The notes: generated by a model not told the origin, from the sequence alone. A stretch of 44,586 nucleotides of DNA from JBFXDW01 sp050180745 (GCA_050180745.1 JBFXDW010000001.1:1-44586); one strand, 5' to 3'; shown: positions 31,837 through 38,772, numbered from the stretch's first letter. Made by a program: numbers and translations.

Positions 31837-32673
31837 CTATGAATTTGTGGAAATGGCGTTCATTTTATCGAGAACAAAACCGAGATCTGGTGGCTCGGTA
31901 AGATCAAGGTTGCCAGTGCGATCTTTGGCTGGAAGACCCCACGGGTTGACAGCGTGACAAACCAAACGGCGGATTTCGCCTTTGTCAGGGTTATGGATGT
32001 ATCCGTTTGGCGTTTCGCTAAAGAGGGAAAGCGTCATAACCTGATCAACAATACCAGGAAGTTCCCGACCGACTTTTCCGCCTTCCATTTGAGGAAGCCA
32101 AACAGTGCCTTTTGTGTCGTCCTGAATGGATTCAAGAATGCCGACAAAAATGACTGTTTTCCCTTGGGCATGCTGGAGATGTTTAAGCAGTCCAATAACC
32201 TCACGCGCCAATAAACCATAGGCTCCGCGAATATCGGGATTGCCTGTCTTTTCTGAGAAAGCTTCTGGCCTCGTCTTCGCCCAAGCCATCGCCTGACGTG
32301 TCATCTCCGTGATGGAATCGACAAAGATGATTTTCTTTTGCGCCAAAGTCGAAGCGAGGTCGCTATATTTCTCCGAGACATAACCGTAATGATCCTGTGA
32401 GAAGAAACCATCTGAGGCCGCATCTGATTTTACGCCACCAATCAGGCAAGCAATATCGAGCGCATCAGAAAAAGTATGAATGGATACACTGTCGCCGCCC
32501 CAGCCTTTCAAGGATTTTAAACCAGCCTCTAAATCGATGACGAGTGTCGGCTCTGGCGGCAATGTCCGCGCCAGAAATGTTTTACCAAAACCAGACGGGC
32601 CGAAAATGGCAATCGTGTTCTTCTCTTTGAGTGTTTCAAGACGCTCTTCGGCAGTGACGATAGAAAGAGCCAT
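31837..32673 (-). CDS. Sak4-like RecA-fold annealing ATPase (AAA_24)
   Basis: A 278-residue protein. Walker A is GPSGFGKTF (about 25-33); Walker B is IIFVDSITEM, with a strand pattern typical of RecA-like cores (TLVIDLEAGLKSL, KTVIFVGILESI). Length and motif order fit phage Sak4-type single-strand annealing proteins, which work with a partner SSB and an exonuclease. All three partner types are present in this operon (SSB-like, Cas4-like). It overlaps the next gene by 1 base. Confidence 0.85.
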   Translation of the reverse strand: MALSIVTAEERLETLKEKNTIAIFGPSGFGKTFLARTLPPEPTLVIDLEAGLKSLKGWGGDSVSIHTFSDALDIACLIGGVKSDAASDGFFSQDHYGYVSEKYSDLASTLAQKKIIFVDSITEMTRQAMAWAKTRPEAFSEKTGNPDIRGAYGLLAREVIGLLKHLQHAQGKTVIFVGILESIQDDTKGTVWLPQMEGGKVGRELPGIVDQVMTLSLFSETPNGYIHNPDKGEIRRLVCHAVNPWGLPAKDRTGNLDLTEPPDLGFVLDKMNAISTNS

Positions 32674-33164
32674 TAAACGCGCTCCCCATCTTTTCTATCA
32701 AACTGATAGGACGGTTTTCCCGTTTCAACGCGACGCGCTCCTGCAAACAGATCCCGCACAGCTTTCGGCCAAGCGTTAAAGGCTGCTTCAGAAACCTTGT
32801 ATTCTGATTGCATGTATTCGGAAGGCTCTTCATGCCAATCGTGATAAATGGTGTTTGCTACCAGTGACAGTTGCTTCTGATCCCATTTGACACGTTTGGG
32901 AAGATTGGCGATGATCGTAAACGCTCCATCATCGAAACGGGCCGAGCCAGTATCTTTGCCTTCCTTTTGGCGCGTTTTATGAGCGATACCTGCATATTTC
33001 AGGTCGAGCGAGAGAGACAGCATCATTTCGATAGCTTTGAGATGCTTCTTCCTTTCTTCCAAATCTTCGACAAGAAGAGCCAGCTCCTCCACATCGCAGG
33101 CCGCAATTTCGCTGTGAGTTTTGTTAGGCAAATCGTCCAATTGTAATCTATTGCTTAGTGTCAT
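32673..33164 (-). CDS. Hypothetical early phage protein
   Basis: A 163-residue protein with a long helix (ELALLVEDLEERKKHLKAIEMML), a strand region (GSARFDDGAFTIIANLPKRVKWDQ) and a C-terminal WPKAVRDLFAGARRVETGKPSYQF. The aspartate- and lysine-rich form, and position between the RuvC-like resolvase and the Sak4-like ATPase, are common in alphaproteobacterial phages, but I cannot name the family with confidence. It overlaps its upstream neighbour by 4 bases (ATGA). Possibly a recombination accessory. Confidence 0.7.
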   Translation of the reverse strand: MTLSNRLQLDDLPNKTHSEIAACDVEELALLVEDLEERKKHLKAIEMMLSLSLDLKYAGIAHKTRQKEGKDTGSARFDDGAFTIIANLPKRVKWDQKQLSLVANTIYHDWHEEPSEYMQSEYKVSEAAFNAWPKAVRDLFAGARRVETGKPSYQFDRKDGERV

Positions 33165-33649
33165 GCTTCTTCTCCGTAATGTTGTCCGAAAAATGCGATC
33201 ATGGCAGCCTCTGCAAGGCCGTCATCCTTATGCCGTGGCCAAAAATGAGCGAAGCGCGGCATCAGCTGACTGGCGCGATAACGAGCATCATCTTTGTTGG
33301 GGGAAACTTTGAGTTTGCTCTTCCATGTCCGTGGCGGAACGAGCGTCATGGGAAGGAAGTTGGCGGCAACAATACCTTTGATCGCGCCATAACTTTCACC
33401 AAAGGAAAAGGTGCTGCTCACGCCCTGTTTGGGCATCGCGGAAACTTGTTCGATATAAACTTGCACACGAGGCGCATTCTTCGTTTTGTCATCAACCAAA
33501 CGAGACAAAGCCGTCAGATCCAAAACACGGCGCGTCTTTTTGCCCTTCGTGATTTTGAAGATGGGCATGGGGAACACGTCCATTTCCTCACCTACGCGAA
33601 AAGCGATGCCACCTGTCAGTCCTGGGTCTATGCCGATGAAGAGGCTCAT
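33161..33649 (-). CDS. RuvC-like Holliday junction resolvase
   Basis: A 162-residue protein. RNase-H-fold acidic residues are visible: D8 in FIGIDPGLTGG, E in YIEQVSAMP, and the late HKDDGLAEAAMIA. Length and motif order match RuvC-type resolvases of phages. It cuts branched DNA before packaging or during recombination. It overlaps the Cro-like gene by 4 bases and is the first enzyme of the early operon. Confidence 0.9.
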   Translation of the reverse strand: MSLFIGIDPGLTGGIAFRVGEEMDVFPMPIFKITKGKKTRRVLDLTALSRLVDDKTKNAPRVQVYIEQVSAMPKQGVSSTFSFGESYGAIKGIVAANFLPMTLVPPRTWKSKLKVSPNKDDARYRASQLMPRFAHFWPRHKDDGLAEAAMIAFFGQHYGEEA

Positions 33650-33858
33650 TCACCATCCTCCTCGCCATAGATGTCTTTAAGGGTGACCCGACCGTTCGTT
33701 ACCTTGACGATTTTATTGGCTGTGGCTGGTCTGGGCCTGCGCGTACCATTGACATACCTGCAGACGTTCATCGTCGCACTGGTGCTTTTCATGCCCAAAA
33801 GCCGCGCAAAGGCGGCATAGGTCATGTTTTTCTCTTCAAGGTAATCGGAAAGCTTCAT
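33646..33858 (-). CDS. Cro/C1-type HTH regulator (cro-like)
   Basis: A 70-residue protein from the ATG at 33858 (MKLSDYLEEKNMTYAAFARLLGM). The HTH is YAAFARLLGMKSTSATMNVCRYVNG. It is the first gene transcribed leftward from the divergent control region, opposite the CI-like gene. Three operators lie between them, as in a lambda-type switch. No Shine-Dalgarno is clear at its start, so it may be made from a leaderless or very short leader transcript. The early replication operon lies directly downstream. Confidence 0.85.
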   Translation of the reverse strand: MKLSDYLEEKNMTYAAFARLLGMKSTSATMNVCRYVNGTRRPRPATANKIVKVTNGRVTLKDIYGEEDGE

Positions 33859-33868
33859 AGGCAACCAA

Positions 33869-33885
33869 GTATCCTATTTGGCAAC
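33869..33885. promoter_or_regulatory. Operator O1 (cro side)
   Basis: GTATCCTATTTGGCAAC: half site GTATCC, 5-base spacer, GGCAAC. It lies just upstream of the cro-like start, where the leftward promoter is expected. One of five sites with the pattern GTWKCC-N5-GGMWAC in the window. Confidence 0.75.
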
Positions 33886-33901
33886 AACAATCAAGAGAAA
33901 A

Positions 33902-33918
33902 GTTGTCTTTGCGGCAAC
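33902..33918. promoter_or_regulatory. Operator O2 (middle)
   Basis: GTTGTCTTTGCGGCAAC: GTTGTC, 5-base spacer, GGCAAC. Centre is 33 bp from O1 and 40 bp from O3, so the three sites lie on roughly regular helical spacing. Confidence 0.75.
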
Positions 33919-33941
33919 ATTATCTTTTCTATTGCTTTCAT

Positions 33942-33958
33942 ATATCCAAATCGGATAC
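33942..33958. promoter_or_regulatory. Operator O3 (cI side)
   Basis: ATATCCAAATCGGATAC: ATATCC, 5-base spacer, GGATAC, ending 9 bases before the cI-like ATG. It covers the likely rightward -10 (ATACAA, about 33955-33960), with TTGCTT at 33932-33937 as a possible -35. A start around 33966-33968 would make the cI transcript leaderless, as at lambda PRM. A repressor bound here would therefore switch off its own gene. Confidence 0.7.
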
Positions 33959-33967
33959 AATGTTGCC

Positions 33968-34354
33968 ATGAACAGATTACGAATCGTACGAGAGAAAAAG
34001 GATAAAACGCTTGAGCAAGTCGCCCAGGCGATGAAATCCACGCGTGGCACAATCCAACGCTTTGAAACGGGACAACGCAATGTGACCCTGAGCTGGTTGG
34101 AGCGTCTTGCCGACTTTTATGGAGTCAATATCGCTGAACTGGTCACGGACGAGTTCGAGTCCCAGATTGACACGGTGTTGCTCGAAGAAGTTATCGGTTA
34201 TGCCCTTGACCGCTGCCAGGCTGAAAAGGTTGACGGAAAAACCCTCGCAAAGGTTATCGCCATCACCTACGCCCGATGCCAACAAAAGAAAGATGAGGCA
34301 AAAACCGAGCAAATCCGTGAAAAAGTGGACGATATGCTGGCTTGCGTCGTTTGA
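33968..34354 (+). CDS. CI-like HTH repressor
   Basis: A 128-residue protein from the ATG at 33968. An HTH_3 domain occupies residues 1-65 (LRIVREKKDKTLEQVAQAMKSTRGTIQRFETGQRNVTLSWLERLADFYGVNIAELV). The C-terminal part (about 65-128) is helical and charged, with no LexA-like S24 peptidase, so induction is not by RecA-stimulated self-cleavage. No Shine-Dalgarno precedes the ATG. It likely binds the 17-bp operators on both sides of the switch and at 35.4 kb. The start at 33968 is preferred over an upstream ATG at 33878, which would read through the operators. Confidence 0.85.
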   Translation: MNRLRIVREKKDKTLEQVAQAMKSTRGTIQRFETGQRNVTLSWLERLADFYGVNIAELVTDEFESQIDTVLLEEVIGYALDRCQAEKVDGKTLAKVIAITYARCQQKKDEAKTEQIREKVDDMLACVV

Positions 34355-34357
34355 TAT

Positions 34358-34654
34358 TTAATTCAGTCCATTGAAGTCGATAAGAAACCGTAACGCCTCT
34401 TCGAAACGCTTAAGCGGCAGCTCTGCCAATTCCTCGATTTGAAACCGACATTCCAGCGCGACCAGCACATGTGCCGTGTTACCATCCGTTTTAGTCGAAC
34501 GGTGAAAGATCATGGCTTCCAGTATTTTGACTTCCAATCGCCCGATGGGCTGTTCCCATTCCTGAAGAAGACAAGCTTCCTCAGCATGGCAGAGATCCTG
34601 TTCTTCGAGAACTTCATCAAGGGTGCGGCGAACCAACTTACTGAAATGACTCAT
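34358..34654 (-). CDS. Hypothetical protein
   Basis: A 98-residue acidic and helical protein if started at the ATG at 34654 (MSHFSKLVRRTLDEVLEEQD). Further segments are EACLLQEWEQPIGRLEVKILEAMIFH and IEELAELPLKRFEEALRFLID. No known domain. It converges on the CI-like gene with a 3-base gap. It lies opposite in strand to its neighbours and could be a small accessory protein with its own promoter. Confidence 0.5.
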   Translation of the reverse strand: MSHFSKLVRRTLDEVLEEQDLCHAEEACLLQEWEQPIGRLEVKILEAMIFHRSTKTDGNTAHVLVALECRFQIEELAELPLKRFEEALRFLIDFNGLN

Positions 34655-34776
34655 AAAAATCTCATATTGGCTATACAAGGCTACCTAAAAACAGCAACTC
34701 TGAGTTGTAATGTAACCGAAACGAAAGTGTTTTTCAATCAAAAACTTGACATTTAATATAAATTAATCAGACTTTG

Positions 34777-34791
34777 CGTATATTTCATACG
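34777..34791. promoter_or_regulatory. Small palindrome before the second HTH gene
   Basis: CGTATATTTCATACG: 5-base arms around ATTTC, 11 bases before the ATG of the HTH gene at 34803. It differs from the 17-bp operators. TTGACA at 34746-34751 lies upstream, without a good -10 at the usual spacing. It could be an autoregulatory operator. Confidence 0.4.
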
Positions 34792-34802
34792 AAAGGAAGT
34801 TT

Positions 34803-35429
34803 ATGACGCTCTCACCTGAACAGCTTCGCGCCGCACGAGGCCTTCTCAATATCTCTCAAGATGAGCTGGCTAGACAGACAGGTATCGCCGTCACGTCCAT
34901 TCGTCAGTTTGAGTTGGGCGTAACGACGAATCTACAGCAAAAGACAAATAGATCTCTACTGTCCTTCTTCTCGGACAAAGTCGAGTTCATCGGAAAGCGT
35001 GGTGTCGCTTTGCGTGAAAGATCGAACCTTCTTCTGGAAGGACCAAAGACGAAAGAGCTTCTTTTGGAAGATATTGCGGCGCACAGGCAGGAAGGCGAAC
35101 TTCTCGTTTTGTGCGGCGAACCCTCATCGGAATCTTTCGAGATCGCCTCGTTCTGCGCGGCTCTCAAAGAGTGCGGCGTGCCTTCCCGCACTATCTGCCA
35201 CAAGAAGGATCTGCCTTTTCCATTGAAGACTATTCCAGTCCAGTTCAACACGATGGGTCTTCAGCTCGTCTATGGCTCGACGGTCGCGCAGATGATAGCC
35301 CCTCAACAGATGCTTTTGACCCGCTCAAGCCTGCTTGCCGAAGGGATTGGCCAGGTTTTTGAGTTGTTATGGAAGATGTTGCCGGAAGAAAACGGACAAA
35401 AACTCGATGAACTTGCATCTCCTGCTTAA
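34803..35429 (+). CDS. HTH_3 transcriptional regulator with C-terminal domain
   Basis: A 208-residue protein. The N-terminal HTH (residues 4-55) is MTLSPEQLRAARGLLNISQDELARQTGIAVTSIRQFE, a type common in alphaproteobacterial regulators. Residues about 75-185 (LVLCGEPSSESFEIASFCAALKECGVPSRTICHKKDLPFP) form an unknown alpha/beta domain that could sense a small molecule or bind a protein. It sits between the CI-like gene and the integration operon, with a good GGAAG ribosome site (AAAGGAAGTTTATG). It may control its own gene and the operon downstream. Confidence 0.8.
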   Translation: MTLSPEQLRAARGLLNISQDELARQTGIAVTSIRQFELGVTTNLQQKTNRSLLSFFSDKVEFIGKRGVALRERSNLLLEGPKTKELLLEDIAAHRQEGELLVLCGEPSSESFEIASFCAALKECGVPSRTICHKKDLPFPLKTIPVQFNTMGLQLVYGSTVAQMIAPQQMLLTRSSLLAEGIGQVFELLWKMLPEENGQKLDELASPA

Positions 35430-35431
35430 AA

Positions 35432-35448
35432 GTTGCCAATAAGACAAC
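35432..35448. promoter_or_regulatory. Operator O4 upstream of the integration operon
   Basis: GTTGCCAATAAGACAAC: half site GTTGCC, 5-base spacer, GACAAC. Two bases after the HTH stop codon, it is 16 bases upstream of the TTGACA -35 box. It belongs to the same class as O1-O3. Confidence 0.7.
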
Positions 35449-35463
35449 CTTGTATCCTTTTTA

Positions 35464-35492
35464 TTGACAGATGTTGCCTATTTGGATACAAG
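35464..35492 (+). promoter_or_regulatory. Promoter of the integration operon, with operator O5 in its core
   Basis: A perfect -35 TTGACA (35464-35469), a 17-base spacer and TACAAG (35487-35492) as -10. The fifth operator GTTGCCTATTTGGATAC lies at 35473-35489, inside the spacer and -10, so repressor binding would block RNA polymerase. An untranslated leader with a GGGCTG-GCAAT-CAGCCC hairpin near 35503-35519 follows, then the AAGGAG site of the next gene. Confidence 0.7.
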
Positions 35493-35550
35493 AGGAGGGA
35501 AGGGCTGGCAATCAGCCCCACGAAACCCCTCATTTTAAGGAGATCCGTTT

Positions 35551-35784
35551 ATGTCATCAGTGACCGCCCAGCTTTATCTCGATTTGTCCCACCGCTGCTT
35601 GCGTGAAACCCTCGCCCTCTTGCGAGAAGGCCGCCTCCTCGAAGTGTTCGAAGTCGCCTGCGTTGCAGCAGATCTTTATGAAAAAGCCATCCCGAATTCT
35701 GACGAGGACGATAATGCCCTGTTCATCAGCACGGCTCTGAGAACCCCGCATCCGTCAGAACGACAAGCGAAGAAAGGGGCGTAA
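35551..35784 (+). CDS. Hypothetical small protein, first gene of the integration operon
   Basis: A 77-residue protein with a strong AAGGAG ribosome site. Sequence MSSVTAQLYLDLSHRCLRETLALLREGRLLEVFEVACVAADLYEKAIPN is helical. The C-terminal part is acidic then basic. It is not recognised. It starts the operon under the O4/O5 promoter and may act in control of integration or excision, for example as a recombination directionality factor, but no HTH or basic DNA-binding face is evident. Confidence 0.65.
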   Translation: MSSVTAQLYLDLSHRCLRETLALLREGRLLEVFEVACVAADLYEKAIPNSDEDDNALFISTALRTPHPSERQAKKGA

Positions 35785-35850
35785 GTGAGAAAGCCTCGCT
35801 TCTTCCGTCAACTTTGGCGCTGGTGGCAAACCATCTGGACGAGGGGTTAA
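35785..35850 (+). CDS. Possible 21-residue small protein (RWWQTIW-containing)
   Basis: A GTG start directly after the stop of the 77-residue gene, preceded by AAAGGGG at the correct distance. The product MRKPRFFRQLWRWWQTIWTRG is very basic and rich in tryptophan and phenylalanine, so could bind membranes or nucleic acid. It may also just be the leader of the next gene. The signal is weak but the ribosome site is good. Confidence 0.35.
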   Translation: MRKPRFFRQLWRWWQTIWTRG

Positions 35851-35853
35851 GTT

Positions 35854-36045
35854 ATGACCCGCTCGCCCAGCATATCTCCAAAACGAAAAAGTGCTCTTTC
35901 TCAGATTGCCGAATTAATGGCATTGGCTATCTTGCGGAAAAGAGAGCGAAAAAAACACACATCTAGCGCTTTTCAACTGGACTTTGCCAAGAACGGAAGC
36001 ATGTGTGGTGGAGACACAAACCCTAACAGAGAGTATAGCGAATGA
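35854..36045 (+). CDS. Hypothetical small basic protein
   Basis: A 63-residue, highly basic protein (PSISPKRKSALSQIAELMALAILRKRERKKHTSSAFQLDF). Its stop overlaps the DUF2924 start (ATGA), so translation is coupled. No family is recognised. A basic helix could contact DNA; a directionality factor for the serine recombinase is a reasonable hypothesis, which is inference from size, charge and place in the operon. Confidence 0.55.
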   Translation: MTRSPSISPKRKSALSQIAELMALAILRKRERKKHTSSAFQLDFAKNGSMCGGDTNPNREYSE

Positions 36046-36476
36046 CGCCGATAGCGCGGCAAATAAGAGAATTACAAGGCAAGAACAGATCCGAACTTAA
36101 AGAAATATGGCGCGATTATTTTAATACAGAAACGCCTCCCTATCGCAGCATTTTTATGCGGCGAGCCTTAGCCTACCGCATTCAGGAGCTAACATATGGA
36201 GGGTTATCTCCTAAAGCTGAGAAAAAACTCGATAGGCTTATTGCGGAAGAGCAAGGAAAGAAAACAAAGCGCCGCACAAAATCCGTAGCCATTCCTGTTG
36301 CAGGCACACGCCTCATCCGTGAATGGCGCGGCAAGCGTTATGAAGTCATCGTTCAGCCAGATGGCTTTGAATATGACGGACGAAAATGGAATTCTCTAAC
36401 GGCCATTGCACAAAACATAACAGGAAGCCACTGGAACGGGCTTGTATTTTTTGGATTACGCAAAAAGGATAAATAG
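36042..36476 (+). CDS. DUF2924 protein, recombinase-associated
   Basis: A 144-residue protein. Motifs seen are LKEIWRDYFNTETPPYRSIFMRRALAYRIQELTYGGLS, then GTRLIREWRGKRYEVIVQPDGFEYDGRKWNSLTAIAQNITGSHWNGLVFFGL, the standard DUF2924 pair, where the second half resembles an NUMOD4/SAM-like DNA-contact unit. This family is almost always found directly upstream of large serine recombinases in alphaproteobacteria, and it is 3 bases upstream of one here. It is probably an accessory factor for integration. Confidence 0.9.
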   Translation: MTPIARQIRELQGKNRSELKEIWRDYFNTETPPYRSIFMRRALAYRIQELTYGGLSPKAEKKLDRLIAEEQGKKTKRRTKSVAIPVAGTRLIREWRGKRYEVIVQPDGFEYDGRKWNSLTAIAQNITGSHWNGLVFFGLRKKDK

Positions 36477-36479
36477 ACA

Positions 36480-37868
36480 ATGGATAAAAAACAGATTCAA
36501 CCTCTTCGTTGTGCCATTTACACGCGTAAATCTTCTGAAGAAGGTCTTGATATGGAGTTCAACAGCCTTGATGCCCAGCGCGAGGACTGTGAGGCCTACA
36601 TCGCGAGTCAAAAATCGCAAGGCTGGGTTGCTCTTGAAACACATTATGATGATGGAGGCGTGTCTGGCGGCACGTTAGAGCGGCCTGCGCTTAAACGTCT
36701 AATGGAAGATATTGAGAACGGGAAAGTCGATAGTGTTATCGTTTATAAAATAGACAGGCTCTCCCGCTCTCTTATGGATTTTGTGAAAATGGTCGAAGTG
36801 TTTGACCGTCACAATGTTACATTCGTTAGTATCACCCAATCATTCAACACAACGAACTCTATGGGACGGTTGATGCTGAACATCCTTCTGTCCTTTGCCC
36901 AATTTGAACGCGAAGTTATCAGCGAACGTATTCGTGATAAGTTTGCTGCCAGCCGCAAAAAAGGCATGTGGATGGGCGGCACGCCGCCGATGGGTTATGA
37001 TGTCATAGATAGAAAACTCAAAATCAATCCAAAAGAAGCAAAAATAGTCCGTGAGATTTTTGAAGGGTTTGCTAGCACACAATCATGTAATGCGGTTCTG
37101 GCCTCTATGCGTATGGCAGGACATACAACTAAAGAATGGGTCACACAAAAAGGACGACTGCATGAGGGAAAACCCATGCACAAAAACTACATTTACCGCA
37201 TTTTGAACAACCGCGTTTACTTGGGAGAGGCCGTCCACAAAGGAGAATCCTTCCCGGGAGAACATGAGGCCATCATCGACCCGCTCCTTTGGGAAGAAGC
37301 ACACAGGATCCTCTCTCTTGCGCCTAAAAGCAGAGGCAACAAAACGCGCGGCCGCCAACCAGCCTTGCTCAAAGGACTTGTACGGTGCGCCTGTTGTGGC
37401 TCGGCCATGACACCATCTTCAACAGGCATTCGCACCAATGGCAAATCTTATCGGTACTATGTCTGCTTGAAGGCTTTAAGAGAAGGATATGAAATATGCC
37501 CAATACGCTCCATCGCCGCAGGGGAACTGGAACGCGCTGTGCTCTACCAAATCAAGTCAGCTTTTAAGGTTCCTGAGATCATAACCCTCATAGAAAACCA
37601 GCTCGTAAAGCGCTCATCAAACATAGCAAGTGAAATAGCCTCCCAGAGTGAGCGTGAAAACCTTGTCCGTACCGAGCTGGATAAATTTGATGAGCTTTGG
37701 GACATGCTGTTCATTCAGGAAAAACGAGTTCTGCTTTGTGAGTTTATCGAAAGCATAGATGTTTCAGAAAGTGGAATTGATATTCATTTTAAAAAGAACG
37801 GCATGACCGTCTGGATTGAAGGAGCACATCATGAAAGAAGAAACGATAGTTGTTCGGCTGCCGCTTAG
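36480..37868 (+). CDS. Large serine recombinase (integrase)
   Basis: A 462-residue protein. The resolvase catalytic domain (residues about 10-155) starts CAIYTRKSSEEG with nucleophile S18 in the Y-x-R-x-S motif, and has VYKIDRLSRSLMDF and RLMLNILLSFAQFERE. The recombinase domain (about 175-280) and a zinc ribbon (KGLVRCACCGSAM, then YVCLKALREGYEIC) follow. The C-terminus is short, with no long coiled coil, compared with phiC31-type integrases of about 600 residues. It integrates and excises the prophage at an attachment site not identified here. It overlaps the next gene by 38 bases. Confidence 0.94.
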   Translation: MDKKQIQPLRCAIYTRKSSEEGLDMEFNSLDAQREDCEAYIASQKSQGWVALETHYDDGGVSGGTLERPALKRLMEDIENGKVDSVIVYKIDRLSRSLMDFVKMVEVFDRHNVTFVSITQSFNTTNSMGRLMLNILLSFAQFEREVISERIRDKFAASRKKGMWMGGTPPMGYDVIDRKLKINPKEAKIVREIFEGFASTQSCNAVLASMRMAGHTTKEWVTQKGRLHEGKPMHKNYIYRILNNRVYLGEAVHKGESFPGEHEAIIDPLLWEEAHRILSLAPKSRGNKTRGRQPALLKGLVRCACCGSAMTPSSTGIRTNGKSYRYYVCLKALREGYEICPIRSIAAGELERAVLYQIKSAFKVPEIITLIENQLVKRSSNIASEIASQSERENLVRTELDKFDELWDMLFIQEKRVLLCEFIESIDVSESGIDIHFKKNGMTVWIEGAHHERRNDSCSAAA

Positions 37869-38223
37869 ACCCAATCGACGTTCAGGACGAAAATATCTCA
37901 TCGCCCCAGACGGAGCCACCGTTCCTATGGTCGAAAAAACACCCCAGCAAAACACAATGCAGCGTGCGCTCGTGCGTGCCTTCATGTGGCGTAGGGAAAT
38001 CGAAGAAGGAAAATACAATGGTATAAGGGATTTTGCGCGCAACAAAGGCGTACACGAAGACTACGTTTCTCGCCAAATCGGCCTGACGCTTTTGGCGCCT
38101 TCGATCATCGAAGACATTCTGGAAAATCGCCAGCCGGGTTATCTGACCCTTCAACGGCTTTACAGACTGTTTCCGCTTATGTGGGACGAGCAAGAGAAGC
38201 GGTTAGTTTCGCAAAGCGGATAA
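37831..38223 (+). CDS. Conserved recombinase-associated protein
   Basis: A 130-residue protein from the ATG at 37831; it overlaps the recombinase 3' end by 38 bases in another frame. The sequence is MKEETIVVRLPLRPNRRSGRKYLIAPDGA then RALVRAFMWRREIEEGKYNGIRDFARNKGVHEDYVSRQIGLTLLAPSIIEDIL. The part from about residue 70 looks like an HTH similar to those in IS or ParB-type factors. A gene of this kind follows DUF2924 and serine recombinase in many alphaproteobacterial elements. It is therefore probably a third component of the integration cassette, function unknown. Confidence 0.75.
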   Translation: MKEETIVVRLPLRPNRRSGRKYLIAPDGATVPMVEKTPQQNTMQRALVRAFMWRREIEEGKYNGIRDFARNKGVHEDYVSRQIGLTLLAPSIIEDILENRQPGYLTLQRLYRLFPLMWDEQEKRLVSQSG

Positions 38224-38305
38224 AAATTATGGATGGCTCGATACAACAAATATATGTTGGATATAAGTCTAGGAAAAACGTGCTGGTACAACCTCAACCG
38301 CAGGT
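38224..38305. other. Short gap at the likely right edge of the prophage
   Basis: About 80 bases without a gene, between the recombinase-associated gene and the vsr pseudogene. An attachment site would be expected near here because the recombinase lies at one end, but no core duplicate can be recognised without the other end. No strong hairpin is seen. Confidence 0.35.
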
Positions 38306-38705
38306 GTGGACGTGGATCACTTGAGTAGGAACAGCGTAGCGAATTGATGGCCAAGATTCGCGGAAAGGATACGAAACCTGAAATGGCCGTGAGGAAGCTT
38401 GTATGGAACGCGGGCTTTCGATGCAAACTGCATGACAAATTGTTGCTGGGTACTCCCAACTTGGCTTTTAAGTCGAAGAAAAAAGTTATATTCGTTTACG
38501 GCTGTTTTTGGCACGGGCACAAATGTCGACGAAACGCGTTCCCAAAAAGCGGTTTTGGAAAGAAAAAATCGAAAGAAACCAAAGGCGTGACGTCAAAGTT
38601 CTACGAAAATTAAGGCGGGACGGTTGGCGCTGTCTCGTTGTTTGAGAGTGTGAGCTCAAAAAGCCTCACTTCTCGAAAAAAGTCTTACGCTTTCTAAACC
38701 AATAA
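38306..38705 (+). pseudogene. vsr: vsr-like very short patch repair endonuclease, broken
   Basis: The reading can be followed over about 130 codons only by changing frame. It starts with DHLSRNSVA in one frame (38306-38344). IRGKDTKPEMAVRKLV, FRCKLHDK and VIFVYGCFWHGHKCRRNAFPK follow in a second frame. FWKEKIERNQRRDVKVLRKLRRDGWRCLVV then follows in a third. Each change of frame fits a single-base loss, the second in an AAAAA run near 38545. The last frame has TGA in place of the conserved Trp codon (VVWECEL) at 38643-38645. So there are at least two frameshifts and one nonsense codon. Vsr normally repairs T:G mismatches created by 5-methylcytosine deamination, and this one sits beside a C5-methyltransferase. 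Confidence 0.85.
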
Positions 38706-38711
38706 GGTTTT

Positions 38712-38731
38712 ATTGTTTACATGTAAACAAT
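38712..38731. promoter_or_regulatory. Perfect 20-bp palindrome over the methyltransferase operon promoter
   Basis: ATTGTTTACATGTAAACAAT is identical to its reverse complement. It overlaps a -35 like TTTACA (38716-38721), separated by 17 bases from TATTTT (38739-38744) as -10. The methyltransferase start is 28 bases after the -10. The most likely ligand is the ribbon-helix-helix-like N-terminus of the methyltransferase itself. Confidence 0.7.
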
Positions 38732-38772
38732 GCGCCCCTATTTTGTTCTCATCTCTTTAGAATCGGAAAATC

